Positions 48,788 to 57,852 of a stretch of 64,000 nucleotides of DNA are shown piece after piece; position 1 is the first letter of the stretch; the number at the start of each line of letters is the position of its first letter. A program made the position numbers and the translations under genes. Source of the DNA: Brevibacillus_H sp049846925 (lineage in GTDB: Bacteria > Bacillota > Bacilli > Brevibacillales > Brevibacillaceae); contig NZ_JBNCMT010000012.1 of NCBI RefSeq assembly GCF_049846925.1, positions 1-64,000 of the forward strand, read 5' to 3'. The notes below the pieces were generated by a model that did not search any database, had not been told where the DNA came from, and saw only the letters and a program-made list of their open reading frames with translations.

Positions 48788-49102
48788 ATGAGATTTCCCT
48801 GTCATCGTCTCCCCCAGCGCTCCTTGTTTATTAACGGGAGGCAAATGCCTCTCTGTGCGAGATGTACTTCCATTCTAGCAGGGTATGCCACGCTCCCACT
48901 ACTTCTATTATTCTACTCTTCTGTTCCGTTGTACCTCGGATTGATGATGCAAATTCCCATGCTGATTGATGGCATCACGCAAACTCTCAAGTGGCGGGAG
49001 AGTACGAATCCCCTGCGTGTCGTTACAGGTCTATTGAGCGGCGTAGGTCAATCGATTGTCGTTGTGTCTTTTGTGATGCAGATTGTTAGCGTGCTGAGGT
49101 AA
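48788..49102 (+). CDS. DUF2085 membrane protein
   Basis: 104 residues from the ATG at 48788 (MRFPCHRLPQRS...). Cys/His motif CHRLPQRSLFINGRQMPLCARCTS, followed by two to three membrane helices (GYATLPLLLLFYSSVPLYL and LSGVGQSIVVVSFVMQIV). The CHRxxxR...LCARCTS motif is the DUF2085 signature. Function unknown; likely metal-binding in the membrane. Directly follows the small Cys-rich membrane protein. Confidence 0.82.
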   Translation: MRFPCHRLPQRSLFINGRQMPLCARCTSILAGYATLPLLLLFYSSVPLYLGLMMQIPMLIDGITQTLKWRESTNPLRVVTGLLSGVGQSIVVVSFVMQIVSVLR

Positions 49103-49123
49103 TGGCAAGTGAATGACCGAATG

Positions 49124-49153
49124 AAAAAAGTCACCCTGTTTGAAGGATGACTT
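49124..49153 (-). terminator. Terminator after chemoreceptor gene
   Basis: AAGTCACCCT (49129-49138) pairs with AGGATGACTT (49144-49153); minus strand ends in TTTTTT. It stops the chemoreceptor transcript from the minus strand. Confidence 0.75.
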
Positions 49154-49166
49154 CTGTTTTTACCGT

Positions 49167-50861
49167 TTACACTTTAAATTTTCCAACCATATCTTGCAGC
49201 TCTACTGCCATTTTCGCTAATGCAGTAGCTGACGACGTGATTTCTTCCATAGATGCCAATTGTTCTTCTGATGCTGCAGAAATATTTTGCGTACCGGACG
49301 CAGCCGCTTCTGACACAATCTGAATTTGACTAATGGATTGAACCACCTGCTCCGTACCAGTGGATACCCCCCGGGATAATGTGGAGACCTGATCAATTTT
49401 TGCAGCTACATTATTTACGGCACTATGGATATGAGCAAAGGACTGACCTGCCGCATTTACTACATGGATTCCTTCTGACACTTCATTTGTTCCTTTTTCC
49501 ATCGCATCTACTGCTTTTTGTGTCTCGATCTGAATCGTTGTAATCAGATTGGCAATTTGTTGTGCAGAACCGGAGGATTGTTCTGCTAATTTGCGTACCT
49601 CATCCGCTACAACAGCAAATCCCCTTCCGTGTTCCCCCGCACGTGCTGCTTCAATCGCAGCATTCAAGGCGAGAAGATTTGTCTGAGATGCGATACTGGT
49701 GATTGCTTCGATGATTTGACCAATTTCTTTGGACTGTTCTCCCAAGCCCTTTACGATCTTTGACAAATCCAGGATGGTTGTATGGATGGCTTTCATTTGC
49801 GTGACCGCATGTTGAATCGATTGGTCACCTTCCACGGAAACAGCATTTGCCGTCGTCGTTAAAGAAGCAACATCATCTGCCAACAGGGAAATATCTTTGA
49901 CTCCACTCGTCATCTCCTTGATCGTCCTGGATCCTCTGTGGACACTTTCTACCTGTTGTTCCGAACCTGTAGCCATGTCCTGAATCGTTGTTGCAATTTC
50001 TTCTGTTGCACTACTTGTTTGCTCTGCACTGGCAGTCAACTGTTCTGCAGAAGACGCAACCTGCAAAACGGAGGAATTAATTTTCCGGATCATGTTTTGG
50101 AGATTGTCCAGAAATGCATTGAAACCAGTTGCCAACTGACCGATCTCATCTTTACTCTTCACATGTATGCGACTGGTCAAATCCCCTTCATTATTTGAAA
50201 GCTCCTGCATTCGATTGGCTACAACCACAAGCGGTCTTAATTTTCTGAAAAGAACAATCACTGTACTTAACAAAATGACTGCGAATAGTCCTACCAAGAC
50301 ACTAAGTACAATCAGATAATTACTCGTTTGCTGTTTCGCTCGATCTGCCTCGGCCTCTGCACGGCTATTCATTTTTTGTTGAAACTCTTCAATAGGCTTC
50401 ATGATAATGCTTTTTTTCTGGTCATAATCTTCACCAAACATCAAATTACGAGCCTTGTCCAGGTCTTTTACTTCCACTGCCTTCATTGATTCATCTTCAA
50501 TCGCGATCAGAGCGTCAGAATTTTGTTTGGCCTGTTGAATTAAATCGAGTTCCTCCTGAGGGGCATGCAATTCGATCAGTCTGGCAACGACACGGTCACG
50601 AGTTTTTGTCTCATTTACCTCACGCCAATAATTGTCGAAATGCTTTTTATCCCCGAATACACTATACCTGCGGGCTTCATTTGTTAAATAATCAGAAGCA
50701 TTGGCAAGGTCAATTCCGAGTTGCTTCAATTCTGCCTGTGTGGATGTTGTCATGCGTTCCTTTTCATAGCTTGAATTCAACTGGATCACGCACGAAACAG
50801 TCATAATAATGAGTGTAACAAATGCAATCGTCATGATTTTTAACATCGTTGAAATTCTCAT
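49167..50861 (-). CDS. Methyl-accepting chemotaxis protein
   Basis: 564 residues from the ATG at 50861 (MRISTMLKIMTIAF...), after AAGGGG. Two membrane helices (about 8-28 and 180-203) flank a helical extracellular sensor domain (about 30-180) of the four-helix bundle type. A HAMP domain (about 203-260: NRMQELSNNEGDLTSRIHVKSKDEIGQL) leads into a long methylation/signalling coiled coil with the hairpin tip EAITSIASQTNLLALNAAIEAARAGEHGRGFAVVADEVRKLAEQS. It feeds the CheA-CheY pathway. No chemotaxis genes are nearby, so it is an orphan receptor. Confidence 0.95.
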   Translation of the reverse strand: MRISTMLKIMTIAFVTLIIMTVSCVIQLNSSYEKERMTTSTQAELKQLGIDLANASDYLTNEARRYSVFGDKKHFDNYWREVNETKTRDRVVARLIELHAPQEELDLIQQAKQNSDALIAIEDESMKAVEVKDLDKARNLMFGEDYDQKKSIIMKPIEEFQQKMNSRAEAEADRAKQQTSNYLIVLSVLVGLFAVILLSTVIVLFRKLRPLVVVANRMQELSNNEGDLTSRIHVKSKDEIGQLATGFNAFLDNLQNMIRKINSSVLQVASSAEQLTASAEQTSSATEEIATTIQDMATGSEQQVESVHRGSRTIKEMTSGVKDISLLADDVASLTTTANAVSVEGDQSIQHAVTQMKAIHTTILDLSKIVKGLGEQSKEIGQIIEAITSIASQTNLLALNAAIEAARAGEHGRGFAVVADEVRKLAEQSSGSAQQIANLITTIQIETQKAVDAMEKGTNEVSEGIHVVNAAGQSFAHIHSAVNNVAAKIDQVSTLSRGVSTGTEQVVQSISQIQIVSEAAASGTQNISAASEEQLASMEEITSSATALAKMAVELQDMVGKFKV

Positions 50862-50983
50862 AATGATTCCCCTTGCTGTTTTTTCTCGTGTTACGTAGGT
50901 AACAATTCCCGTTAACATTTGCTTTGAAACAAAGAGAATGTGAATAAATTTTGAATTTCAACGATTGTAAAACAAAACAAAAC

Positions 50984-51016
50984 AAAAAACTCCTGGCAAC
51001 ATTCATTGCCAAGAGT
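50984..51016 (-). terminator. Terminator after the arginase-like gene
   Basis: ACTCCTGGCAA (50989-50999) pairs with TTGCCAAGAGT (51006-51016), one mismatch, 6-nt loop; minus strand ends in TTTTTTG. Confidence 0.8.
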
Positions 51017-51045
51017 CTTTTCTCTATGCTAGTACGAAAGCGATC

Positions 51046-51900
51046 TTATCTTGCTGTAAGCACATCGGCTAGCAGTTGTGCCAATTGATTGGCTTGCGAA
51101 CCATCCATATCGCGAATCCCAGAAAACTCTGTGACTTCAAGGGCAATTGCCCGTTTATCTTTTAGCAGTAACAAAAGAAGTTCTTTGACTTCCTCCAGTG
51201 ATAAGCCTCTGTCACTTGGAGAGTATGCTGATGACATCACTTCTTTATTGCAGACATCTACATCAAAATGAAGTAGTATTTTGGCAGTTGGCGGAATTGT
51301 ATTTAACAGATTTCGCATTTCACAAGCAATCCCTTTTTGTCTAAGCTCATCCAAACCAGTAACGGAAATACTACATGTGTCTTCGGGTATGCTATGGCAG
51401 CCTAGAATGTGAATACGTTCTGCTGGGAAGCAGGCAGTCTTTTTCCACCATATATCCTGATCACTCGTCAGAAACCACAACCCCATGCCCGCTGCACCGA
51501 CTGTTCGGGATGCATCTGGTTTGATAACATCGACATGGCCATCGAGAACAATCAGGTAAGCATCTTCTCCGTATATCTGTTGCAAACTGTCCGCTGTCCC
51601 TACGATGACGCTACAGTCTCCCCCAATGATTAAAGTGAATGTATCCGTTTGGAACCAACCTTGTGCCTCTTTTCGTATCGCATCCCATACCATTCCTGGT
51701 GCTGGCCAATTGCGTACAGGAGCTATGTTGTGTCTTGGCAAATAGGGCGGAAGAGTGATGTCCCCTTTATCCTCGCAAGCAATTCCCTGCTCTTTGCATT
51801 TATCTACTAGCCCTGCTGTTCTTAGCGCAGCGGGTGTCATCTCTGTACCGGAGTACAGTGCCCCCGAAAACGAAGGAATTCCAACAATGTGAACAGTCAT
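51046..51900 (-). CDS. Arginase-family protein with altered metal site
   Basis: 284 residues of the ureohydrolase fold. The three metal segments are recognisable but two are altered: IIGGDCSVIVG has Cys where arginases have His (GGDHS), LDGHVDVI keeps the Asp-His-Asp pattern with Gly instead of Ala, and HFDVDVCNKE keeps two Asp but lacks the usual DP. So metal binding may be weakened or the function changed. It overlaps the molybdopterin oxidoreductase gene by four bases and is transcribed with it. It could be an amidinohydrolase of another substrate or a non-catalytic partner. Confidence 0.85.
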   Translation of the reverse strand: MTVHIVGIPSFSGALYSGTEMTPAALRTAGLVDKCKEQGIACEDKGDITLPPYLPRHNIAPVRNWPAPGMVWDAIRKEAQGWFQTDTFTLIIGGDCSVIVGTADSLQQIYGEDAYLIVLDGHVDVIKPDASRTVGAAGMGLWFLTSDQDIWWKKTACFPAERIHILGCHSIPEDTCSISVTGLDELRQKGIACEMRNLLNTIPPTAKILLHFDVDVCNKEVMSSAYSPSDRGLSLEEVKELLLLLLKDKRAIALEVTEFSGIRDMDGSQANQLAQLLADVLTAR

Positions 51901-53948
51901 TTGTTCACCTCGATTTTACCCACATGCACACGCCCGGAAAAGAACACGGCACCTCCACCCATATCAGCAATCCGATCAGGTGTCAGAGCATTTACGGTCC
52001 ATTTGGTATCCGGCAAATCGGCCCAGAGCCCTTGGCTAACCACAACACCTGGAAGCACATTCTCTCCCACAAAGGCAGCCATCTCACATTCTCCCCGTTC
52101 ATTCCATACCTTCACCGTGTCTCCATGTTGGATGCCTAATTGTTCTGCATCCGCTACATTCATGTGAAGCTGTGCTGCTTTTTCCATCTGGATGTGCTTG
52201 GCATTGTTGGAAAAGGTGGAGTTAAGGAAGTTGTGATTTGGCACTGGCAAGAACATAAATGGCGCTTCTCCATCATCTGCGAGCGGTGTGTACGTAGGGA
52301 GCGGCTGGAAGCCAATGTTTGCCAACGCCTCTGAATACAACTCAATCTTGCCACTTGGCGTCTGTAATTTGCCCGGGAAGAGCGGCTTCACATCTGCTTT
52401 CACAAACTGTTTGGCCAGCAACTCTTCATAGGTGATATTGGCTATATAAGGATTCGCTGGATGATCCAATGCTTGTCGGATGATGGCTTCCTCTGTATCA
52501 AAAAAGGCAGAGTCATCATAGTCCATCCCCAGTGCCAGCAGACGGAAAACGTCCACGTTCGACTTGCTTTCTCCACATGGCTCGATCACTGGCTGTTGAA
52601 TTTGTACATAGTGATGCCAGTATGATCGATAAAAATCGGTATTCTCCCACGAGGATGTCGCAGGCAAAACAATATCCGCAAACATAGCCGTCTCTGTCAG
52701 GAACATATCATGGACGACTGTAAACAAATCCTCTCGTGCCAGACCTTGCCTTACTTTATTCGCTTCGGGCGCCACGACTGAAGGATTGCAATTATATACA
52801 TAAAGAGAGCGAATCGGAGGATCGAGTTCAAGCAATGCAGCGCCTAACTGAATCATGTTCACAGAGCGTGTATGTGGATTTTCGAGTAAATCCGGGCGCT
52901 GGAGTGCTGCTGTATTCGTATCGAGATACCCACCGTTCCCCTTGATTGCTCCGCCTCCCTTGTGAAGCCACTGTCCAGTTAAGGCCGGAAGACAGGCAAT
53001 GGTTCTGACGTTCATCCCGCCGTTATCATGGTGCTGAAGGCCGTTCCCGATGCGGATGTAGGAAGGCGTTGTCTCGCCATACAAACGAGCAAGACGATAA
53101 ATATCTTCTACGGGAACTTTGGTAATGGCCGAAACCATCTCAGGGGTGTACTGCTTCACGTGTTCCCGAAGCTCTTCGTATCCAACGGTATATTCTCGCA
53201 GGAACGCTTCATCTACCAGCTTTTCAGCAAATAAGATATGCATGAGTCCAAGCGCAAGTGCCCCATCTGTACCTGGCATGATCGGAATGAACCAGTCTGC
53301 CATACGCCCCGTCTGGTTCTTGTGTACGTCAATCACGATAATTTTGGCTCCGTTTTTGCGTGCTTTCTCCGCCAGAACCACTTGATGCATATTGGTACTT
53401 ACTGTATTGATTCCCCACATGATAATAAGCTTAGAATGAATGGTGTCCTCCGGGTCAATCCCCAGAGCAGCTCCCATTGTATAATTGTAGCCTTCTGTTC
53501 CTGCCGATTGGCAGATCGTTCGCTCCAGTTTGGTTGCGCCCAATCGATTGAAAAAGCGGCGATCCATTCCTTCTGTCCCAATCCGCCCCATGTTTCCATA
53601 GAAACTGTACGGCATAATTGCTTCAGGGCCAACGCTTTCGATGAGTTGTTTCCAGTGAGAGGTAATTTCGGTAATCGCCTGTTTCCAACTGATTCGCTCA
53701 AATTTTCCCTCACCTTTGGCTCCAACCCGCTTCAGCGGATACTGAAGCCGGTTCGGATCATAAATGCGAGAAGGCATGTTCCGAACCTTATTACAAATTG
53801 CTCCCTGTGTAACCGGATGATTCGGATCACCCTGAACTTTCGTAATTTTTCCGTCTTCTTTATGGATCAAAAGACCGCATTGGTCCGGACAATCCAGGGG
53901 ACAAACAGAAGGAAAAACCCCATTTGCTTGATTGGTAAAGGATGTCAT
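51897..53948 (-). CDS. Molybdopterin oxidoreductase (formate dehydrogenase-like)
   Basis: 683 residues from the ATG at 53948 (MTSFTNQANGVFP...), after AAAGGAG. N-terminal 4Fe-4S site CPLDCPDQCGLL...C (Cys about 17, 21, 25 and 53). Cofactor-binding regions include ICQSAGTEGYNYTMG (the Cys could be the Mo ligand), IWGINTVSTNMH, IMPGTDGAL and the C-terminal MopB domain with DTVKVWNERGECEM. No separate subunit is adjacent, so it may act as a soluble single-subunit enzyme of the DMSO reductase family. Electron acceptor and substrate are unknown. Operon with the arginase-like gene. Confidence 0.92.
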   Translation of the reverse strand: MTSFTNQANGVFPSVCPLDCPDQCGLLIHKEDGKITKVQGDPNHPVTQGAICNKVRNMPSRIYDPNRLQYPLKRVGAKGEGKFERISWKQAITEITSHWKQLIESVGPEAIMPYSFYGNMGRIGTEGMDRRFFNRLGATKLERTICQSAGTEGYNYTMGAALGIDPEDTIHSKLIIMWGINTVSTNMHQVVLAEKARKNGAKIIVIDVHKNQTGRMADWFIPIMPGTDGALALGLMHILFAEKLVDEAFLREYTVGYEELREHVKQYTPEMVSAITKVPVEDIYRLARLYGETTPSYIRIGNGLQHHDNGGMNVRTIACLPALTGQWLHKGGGAIKGNGGYLDTNTAALQRPDLLENPHTRSVNMIQLGAALLELDPPIRSLYVYNCNPSVVAPEANKVRQGLAREDLFTVVHDMFLTETAMFADIVLPATSSWENTDFYRSYWHHYVQIQQPVIEPCGESKSNVDVFRLLALGMDYDDSAFFDTEEAIIRQALDHPANPYIANITYEELLAKQFVKADVKPLFPGKLQTPSGKIELYSEALANIGFQPLPTYTPLADDGEAPFMFLPVPNHNFLNSTFSNNAKHIQMEKAAQLHMNVADAEQLGIQHGDTVKVWNERGECEMAAFVGENVLPGVVVSQGLWADLPDTKWTVNALTPDRIADMGGGAVFFSGRVHVGKIEVNK

Positions 53949-54042
53949 GGTCGAAACTCCTTTCTCTGCTGCTGGCAATTATATTACCCTCTTATAGCAT
54001 CTTTGGTTTCTTTCCGTCAATTCCCTTTGAAGTGTTTGCAGC

Positions 54043-54306
54043 CTAATCAATCTTGTATATTTTTAAGCCAAACCACTGGATATGACCGCATCTGGCACAT
54101 GTCAGCACATGAGCTTCCTTATTGGCAAAATCAAGTTTGAAAAAGGTCATTCCGGCTGAATTTAATAATCGGTAGTCATGATAAAACTTGTTATGTTTGC
54201 AGTGTGGGCAGAAAATTTCTAAATCTCCAGCTTCATAGCTGTGTGGCGAATTGATATTATGAATGTTTTTTTTCAACAAGCCAAAAAACGTCCCAAATTT
54301 AGTCAT
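54043..54306 (-). CDS. Zinc-ribbon protein
   Basis: 87 residues from the ATG at 54306 (MTKFGTFFGLLKKN...), preceded by GCAGGA. Two CxxC knuckles, CPHCKHNKFYHDYRLLN (about 31-34) and CARCGHIQWFGLKIY (about 71-74), form a likely zinc ribbon. No other domain is present. The family is widespread among hypothetical bacterial proteins. It follows the WYL regulator gene on the same strand, 49 bp after its stop; probably one transcript. Confidence 0.78.
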   Translation of the reverse strand: MTKFGTFFGLLKKNIHNINSPHSYEAGDLEIFCPHCKHNKFYHDYRLLNSAGMTFFKLDFANKEAHVLTCARCGHIQWFGLKIYKID

Positions 54307-54355
54307 GCGATTTCCTGCTTTCTCTCTTTTAACTTGTGATACGGAATGGGGATGC

Positions 54356-55315
54356 TTAGGTTTCCTGCAATTGGTATAATTCCACAATAGCATTTACATT
54401 GGAGATCACCTCATCACGCAGCTCAATTGGCTCAAGCACTTCAATATGCGAGCCATATCCAAGAATGATCTGGCATGCGGATTCCAATGTATTGAACTCA
54501 AGCTCTGCATCTACCCACCCGTTCTTCATCGTCCCCATTTGGAGTACCTTCACAAATCGTTCGGATGAAATGCGCTCAATGATCGAGTCTTTTATGTTCA
54601 CTCGTGCTGGGTAACGAGGCAAATTCGCTTTGAACTGCTGTGTAGACTCTTCCCAATACGCTGCCAGCTCAAAACCAACGGGCGGCTCAAAACCTTCATC
54701 CAGCATGTGTGCCTCCACAATCCGGGAGATTCGATACGTGCGCAACTCCCCTTCTGTTTCTGCGACCACATACCACGTGCTTCGCTTGGCTACCAGACCC
54801 AATGGATGGATGACTCGCTCGACTTGCTCGTCTCCCCGCTGGTAGGTGATGCATAGCTTTCGCCCTTCCCAAACCGCTTCCTGAACGACAGATAAATGAG
54901 GAAAGGATTCATTGGACTTGTGCCAGCCTGCCCCATCCACATGAATTCGCCTCCGAACCAGCTCTGCATCCTGACGAAGGGCACTGGGCGATGCTGCAAG
55001 CAGCTTTTGATAAGCTGTCTCGAAATTATCTGACAGCCCCAGATCACGAAGAGTATCCGTTGGTTTCACAAGAAGCAGGGAGACAATTTCTTCTCTTTTC
55101 ATCCCTGTCAAACTGGTTCGGTAGCCTTCCGTCAGTGCCCATCCACCTGTAGCGCCTCTCTCAGCAAATACCGGGATTCCTGCTGCACTCAGTGCTTCCA
55201 TATCACGAATGACCGTCCTCTCGGAGACTTCAAGCTTTCGGGCAAGCTCACGTGTCGTCATTTTTTGGTGATTTTGCAGCAACAATAAGATAAGCAGCAA
55301 GCGATCCGCTCTCAT
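54356..55315 (-). CDS. WYL-domain (YafY-type) transcriptional regulator
   Basis: 319 residues. N-terminal winged helix of the HTH_11 type (LLLLQNHQKMTTRELARKLEVSERTVIRDMEALSAAGIPV, given as family pattern), a linker, then a WYL domain (about 140-205: KLCITYQRGDEQVERVIHPLGLVAKRSTWYVVAETEGELRTYRISRI) and a C-terminal WCX extension. WYL proteins bind nucleotides or nucleic acids. The gene is divergent from an SDR gene, with a 25-bp inverted repeat between them; autoregulation and control of the SDR are likely. Confidence 0.92.
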   Translation of the reverse strand: MRADRLLLILLLLQNHQKMTTRELARKLEVSERTVIRDMEALSAAGIPVFAERGATGGWALTEGYRTSLTGMKREEIVSLLLVKPTDTLRDLGLSDNFETAYQKLLAASPSALRQDAELVRRRIHVDGAGWHKSNESFPHLSVVQEAVWEGRKLCITYQRGDEQVERVIHPLGLVAKRSTWYVVAETEGELRTYRISRIVEAHMLDEGFEPPVGFELAAYWEESTQQFKANLPRYPARVNIKDSIIERISSERFVKVLQMGTMKNGWVDAELEFNTLESACQIILGYGSHIEVLEPIELRDEVISNVNAIVELYQLQET

Positions 55316-55349
55316 GACTCATTCCTCCAGCCTTTTTTCCAGATTAGAA

Positions 55350-55460
55350 AACTCGGCGATTGCCGAGCCTTTGGCGACAGCAGAGCCGTGCGACGCACAC
55401 GAAGTGCTAGTGTCGACGATGCAACAAGGATGTTGCGCTTAGTCGACCACTTATGTCGAT
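55350..55460. repeat. GC-rich multi-hairpin intergenic element
   Basis: About 110 bp of GC-rich sequence unlike the AT-rich flanks. It contains hairpin CTCGGCGATTGCCGAG (55352-55367), a GTGCGACGCAC-type palindrome, and GTCGAC (55412-55417) closing on a second GTCGAC (55442-55447) around GCAAC/GTTGC. The layout resembles dispersed palindromic repeats. Only one copy is visible in this window. Confidence 0.55.
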
Positions 55461-55508
55461 AGGGTAAAATTTTATAAATTCCTATCGATTAAAAAAAGTG
55501 TATCACAG

Positions 55509-55533
55509 ATATATGACATTCGATGACATATAT
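55509..55533. promoter_or_regulatory. Inverted repeat operator between WYL regulator and SDR
   Basis: ATATATGACAT (55509-55519), TCG, ATGACATATAT (55523-55533): inverted repeat with one mismatch. It lies 54 bp before the SDR start codon and 190 bp from the WYL gene start. Probably the WYL protein's binding site. Confidence 0.55.
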
Positions 55534-55586
55534 GGTTGGCTATACTGAACCTGAGAACGATATTTTTTCAAATAGGAGTGAGGGCC

Positions 55587-56462
55587 TTGAAACCTTTGCA
55601 TGGAAAAGTCGCAGTCGTCGCAGGTGCGACACGAGGTGCAGGACGTGGGATCGCCATGATGCTGGGCGAAGCAGGAGCAACCGTCTATGTGACAGGGCGC
55701 AGTGTGCGGGGAAACCCCTCCAGTATGGGACGGACAGAAACCATCGATGAAACGGCGGAACTGGTCAATTCATTGGGGGGACACGGCATTCCTGTTCGAG
55801 TCGATCATACCGTGGAAGATCAGGTTCGGGTATTATTTGAACAGGTGAAACAAGAGCAAAACGGACAACTCGATATTCTCGTAAACGATGTATGGGGCGG
55901 TGATCTGCTTACGGAGTGGGGCAAACTTTTTTTTGAGCACTCACTCTCAAACGGATTGTTGATGCAAGAGCGAGCCGTTTTCTCTCATATGATTACCAGT
56001 TACTACGCTGCACCGTTGATGGTCGCCCGCAAAAGTGGACTGATCATCGAGATTACGGATGGCTTCGACTATCGCTACAGAGGCAATTTGTATTACAGCC
56101 TGGCAAAAATATCAACTATTCATCTTGCCCAGTCCATGGCAGAAGATCTTCGTCCACACAACATTACAGCAGTTGCCTTATCGCCGGGATTCCTTCGTTC
56201 GGAAGCCATGCTGGATCACTTCGGAGTGACTGAAGAGAATTGGCAAGAGGCGGCCAAGGTTGAACCGCATTTTCTACAGTCAGAAACTCCACACTATATT
56301 GGGAAAGCCGTTGCAGCATTGGCCGCTGATCCCAACATTTTTGCCAAGTCAGGAAAGATATTAACCTCGTGGGATTTGTCAGATGAATACGGGTTTGTCG
56401 ATCGGGATGGAAGTCGTCCGCATTGGGGTCGTTATGCTGCTGAACAGGGATTCTATCAATAG
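55587..56462 (+). CDS. SDR family oxidoreductase
   Basis: 291 residues from a TTG at 55587 (MKPLHGKVAVV...), after AGGAG. Rossmann fold with TGxxxGxG-like VVAGATRGAGRGIA, VNDVWGG (NNAG position), catalytic Ser-Tyr-Lys visible as YRGNLYYSLAKISTIHLAQ (YxxxK), and a C-terminal LSPGFLRSEAML segment. It reduces or oxidises carbonyl/hydroxyl groups with NAD(P). The C-terminal tail (...WGRYAAEQGFYQ) is longer than usual. Probably controlled by the divergent WYL regulator. Confidence 0.92.
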   Translation: MKPLHGKVAVVAGATRGAGRGIAMMLGEAGATVYVTGRSVRGNPSSMGRTETIDETAELVNSLGGHGIPVRVDHTVEDQVRVLFEQVKQEQNGQLDILVNDVWGGDLLTEWGKLFFEHSLSNGLLMQERAVFSHMITSYYAAPLMVARKSGLIIEITDGFDYRYRGNLYYSLAKISTIHLAQSMAEDLRPHNITAVALSPGFLRSEAMLDHFGVTEENWQEAAKVEPHFLQSETPHYIGKAVAALAADPNIFAKSGKILTSWDLSDEYGFVDRDGSRPHWGRYAAEQGFYQ

Positions 56463-56556
56463 CCAAATTTTCGTGAGAGGATTTTTCTAATTGCGCGAAC
56501 TGTGGAAATTGTGGTAAATTTCTATTATTTACAGTCATGAAGGAGCTGGACAGTAT

Positions 56557-57783
56557 ATGAAAGGTTACCACTCCCACGCCTATTCCATTGTAGGAAATAT
56601 AAAAAAGGACTACTCTCTCTCAGCGATCGTTGTCGGGTTTATCGCTACCATGGTCTCTTATGCTGGTCCGCTCCTGATCATCTTTCAGGCTGCCGAATCG
56701 GCAAATCTGAGCAATGCCCAATTGTCTTCATGGATCTGGGCAATTTCGATTGGAAGCGGATTAACAGGTATCCTGCTCAGTGCCTGGTTTAAGGCGCCTG
56801 TGATAACGGCCTGGTCGACACCGGGAGCTGTTCTCCTGGTTACCGGATTGGTTTCCTACTCCTATACAGATGCCGTCGGTGCTTTTATTTTCTCTGCACT
56901 GATCATTACCTTTTTAGGAGTGACGGGACTGTTTTCTTCCATCATGCAAAAGATCCCCCAATCCATCACGACAGCCATGCTCGCTGGTATCCTGCTCAAA
57001 TTCGGTATTGATGTATTCGTCTCTTTGCAACAATTACCGATACTTGCACTACCCATGATCGTTTGTTACCTGATTTGCAAACGCCTCTTTCCCCGCTACG
57101 CCGTGGTTGGGACGCTGGCAGTGGGCGTCTTGATCGCCTACTCATTGGGGCGTTTACATATTGGTCAAGTTCCCATTGAACTGGTTCAGCCTGTCTTTAC
57201 AATGCCGACCTTCTCTCTTGATGCGTTAATTGGTATCGGGATTCCTTTGTGTATGGTCACAATGGCTTCGCAAAATGCTCCCGGCATCAGTGTCATCCGT
57301 GCAGAAGGGTATCAAACCCCGACCAGCCCGCTCATTTCTGTCACGGGGATTGCCTCTGTATTGCTTGCTCCTTTTGGTTCACACGGGATTAATCTGGCTG
57401 CGATTACCGCTGCCATTTGCACGGGAAAGGAAGCGCATATCGACCCTGCCAAACGTTATATTGCCGGTATTTCCTGCGGTGCTTTTTATCTGCTGTTCGG
57501 CATGTTTGGAGCGACGATTACCTCCGTATTTTCTTCTTTTCCCAAAGAGTTGATTACTGCTCTGACTGGTATCGCCCTGTTTGCCTCCCTCTCATCCAGC
57601 CTGTCATCGGCCATGGAGGATACATCTCAACGGGAAAGTGCATTGCTCACCTTCCTGGTCACTGCCTCTGGTATTACACTGTTTGGGATCGGTTCCGCTT
57701 TCTGGGGCCTGATCGCCGGATTGGCTACAAGCTTTATTCTGACAGGCTCGCTGAAAAGAAAGAATGATCAGGCTTTAGGATAA
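56557..57783 (+). CDS. BenE family benzoate/H+ symporter
   Basis: 408 residues with about 12 hydrophobic segments covering the whole chain (AIVVGFIATMVSYAGPLLIIFQAAESANLSNAQLSSWIWAIS at the start). The BenE signature region includes AWSTPGAVLLVTG, ITTAMLAGILLKFGIDVF, NLAAITAAICTGKEAHIDPAKRYIAG. BenE imports benzoate or related aromatics with protons. The stop TAA is the first triplet of a hairpin-repeat half copy. It is separated from the SDR by 94 bp; co-transcription is possible. Confidence 0.9.
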   Translation: MKGYHSHAYSIVGNIKKDYSLSAIVVGFIATMVSYAGPLLIIFQAAESANLSNAQLSSWIWAISIGSGLTGILLSAWFKAPVITAWSTPGAVLLVTGLVSYSYTDAVGAFIFSALIITFLGVTGLFSSIMQKIPQSITTAMLAGILLKFGIDVFVSLQQLPILALPMIVCYLICKRLFPRYAVVGTLAVGVLIAYSLGRLHIGQVPIELVQPVFTMPTFSLDALIGIGIPLCMVTMASQNAPGISVIRAEGYQTPTSPLISVTGIASVLLAPFGSHGINLAAITAAICTGKEAHIDPAKRYIAGISCGAFYLLFGMFGATITSVFSSFPKELITALTGIALFASLSSSLSSAMEDTSQRESALLTFLVTASGITLFGIGSAFWGLIAGLATSFILTGSLKRKNDQALG

Positions 57784-57840
57784 GAACCCCCCGACACAAG
57801 CAAAAAACCGACGCTCACGAAATCGTGGACGTCGGTTTTT
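57781..57840 (+). repeat. Half copy of the stop-codon-linked repeat merged with a terminator
   Basis: TAAGAACCCCCCGACACAAG (57781-57800) matches the left part of copies A and C, with the benE stop codon as first triplet. The right half is replaced by a terminator: AAAAACCGACG (57803-57813) pairs with CGTCGGTTTTT (57830-57840). This looks like a fusion of repeat and terminator. Confidence 0.75.
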
Positions 57841-57852
57841 GGTTTGATACGA

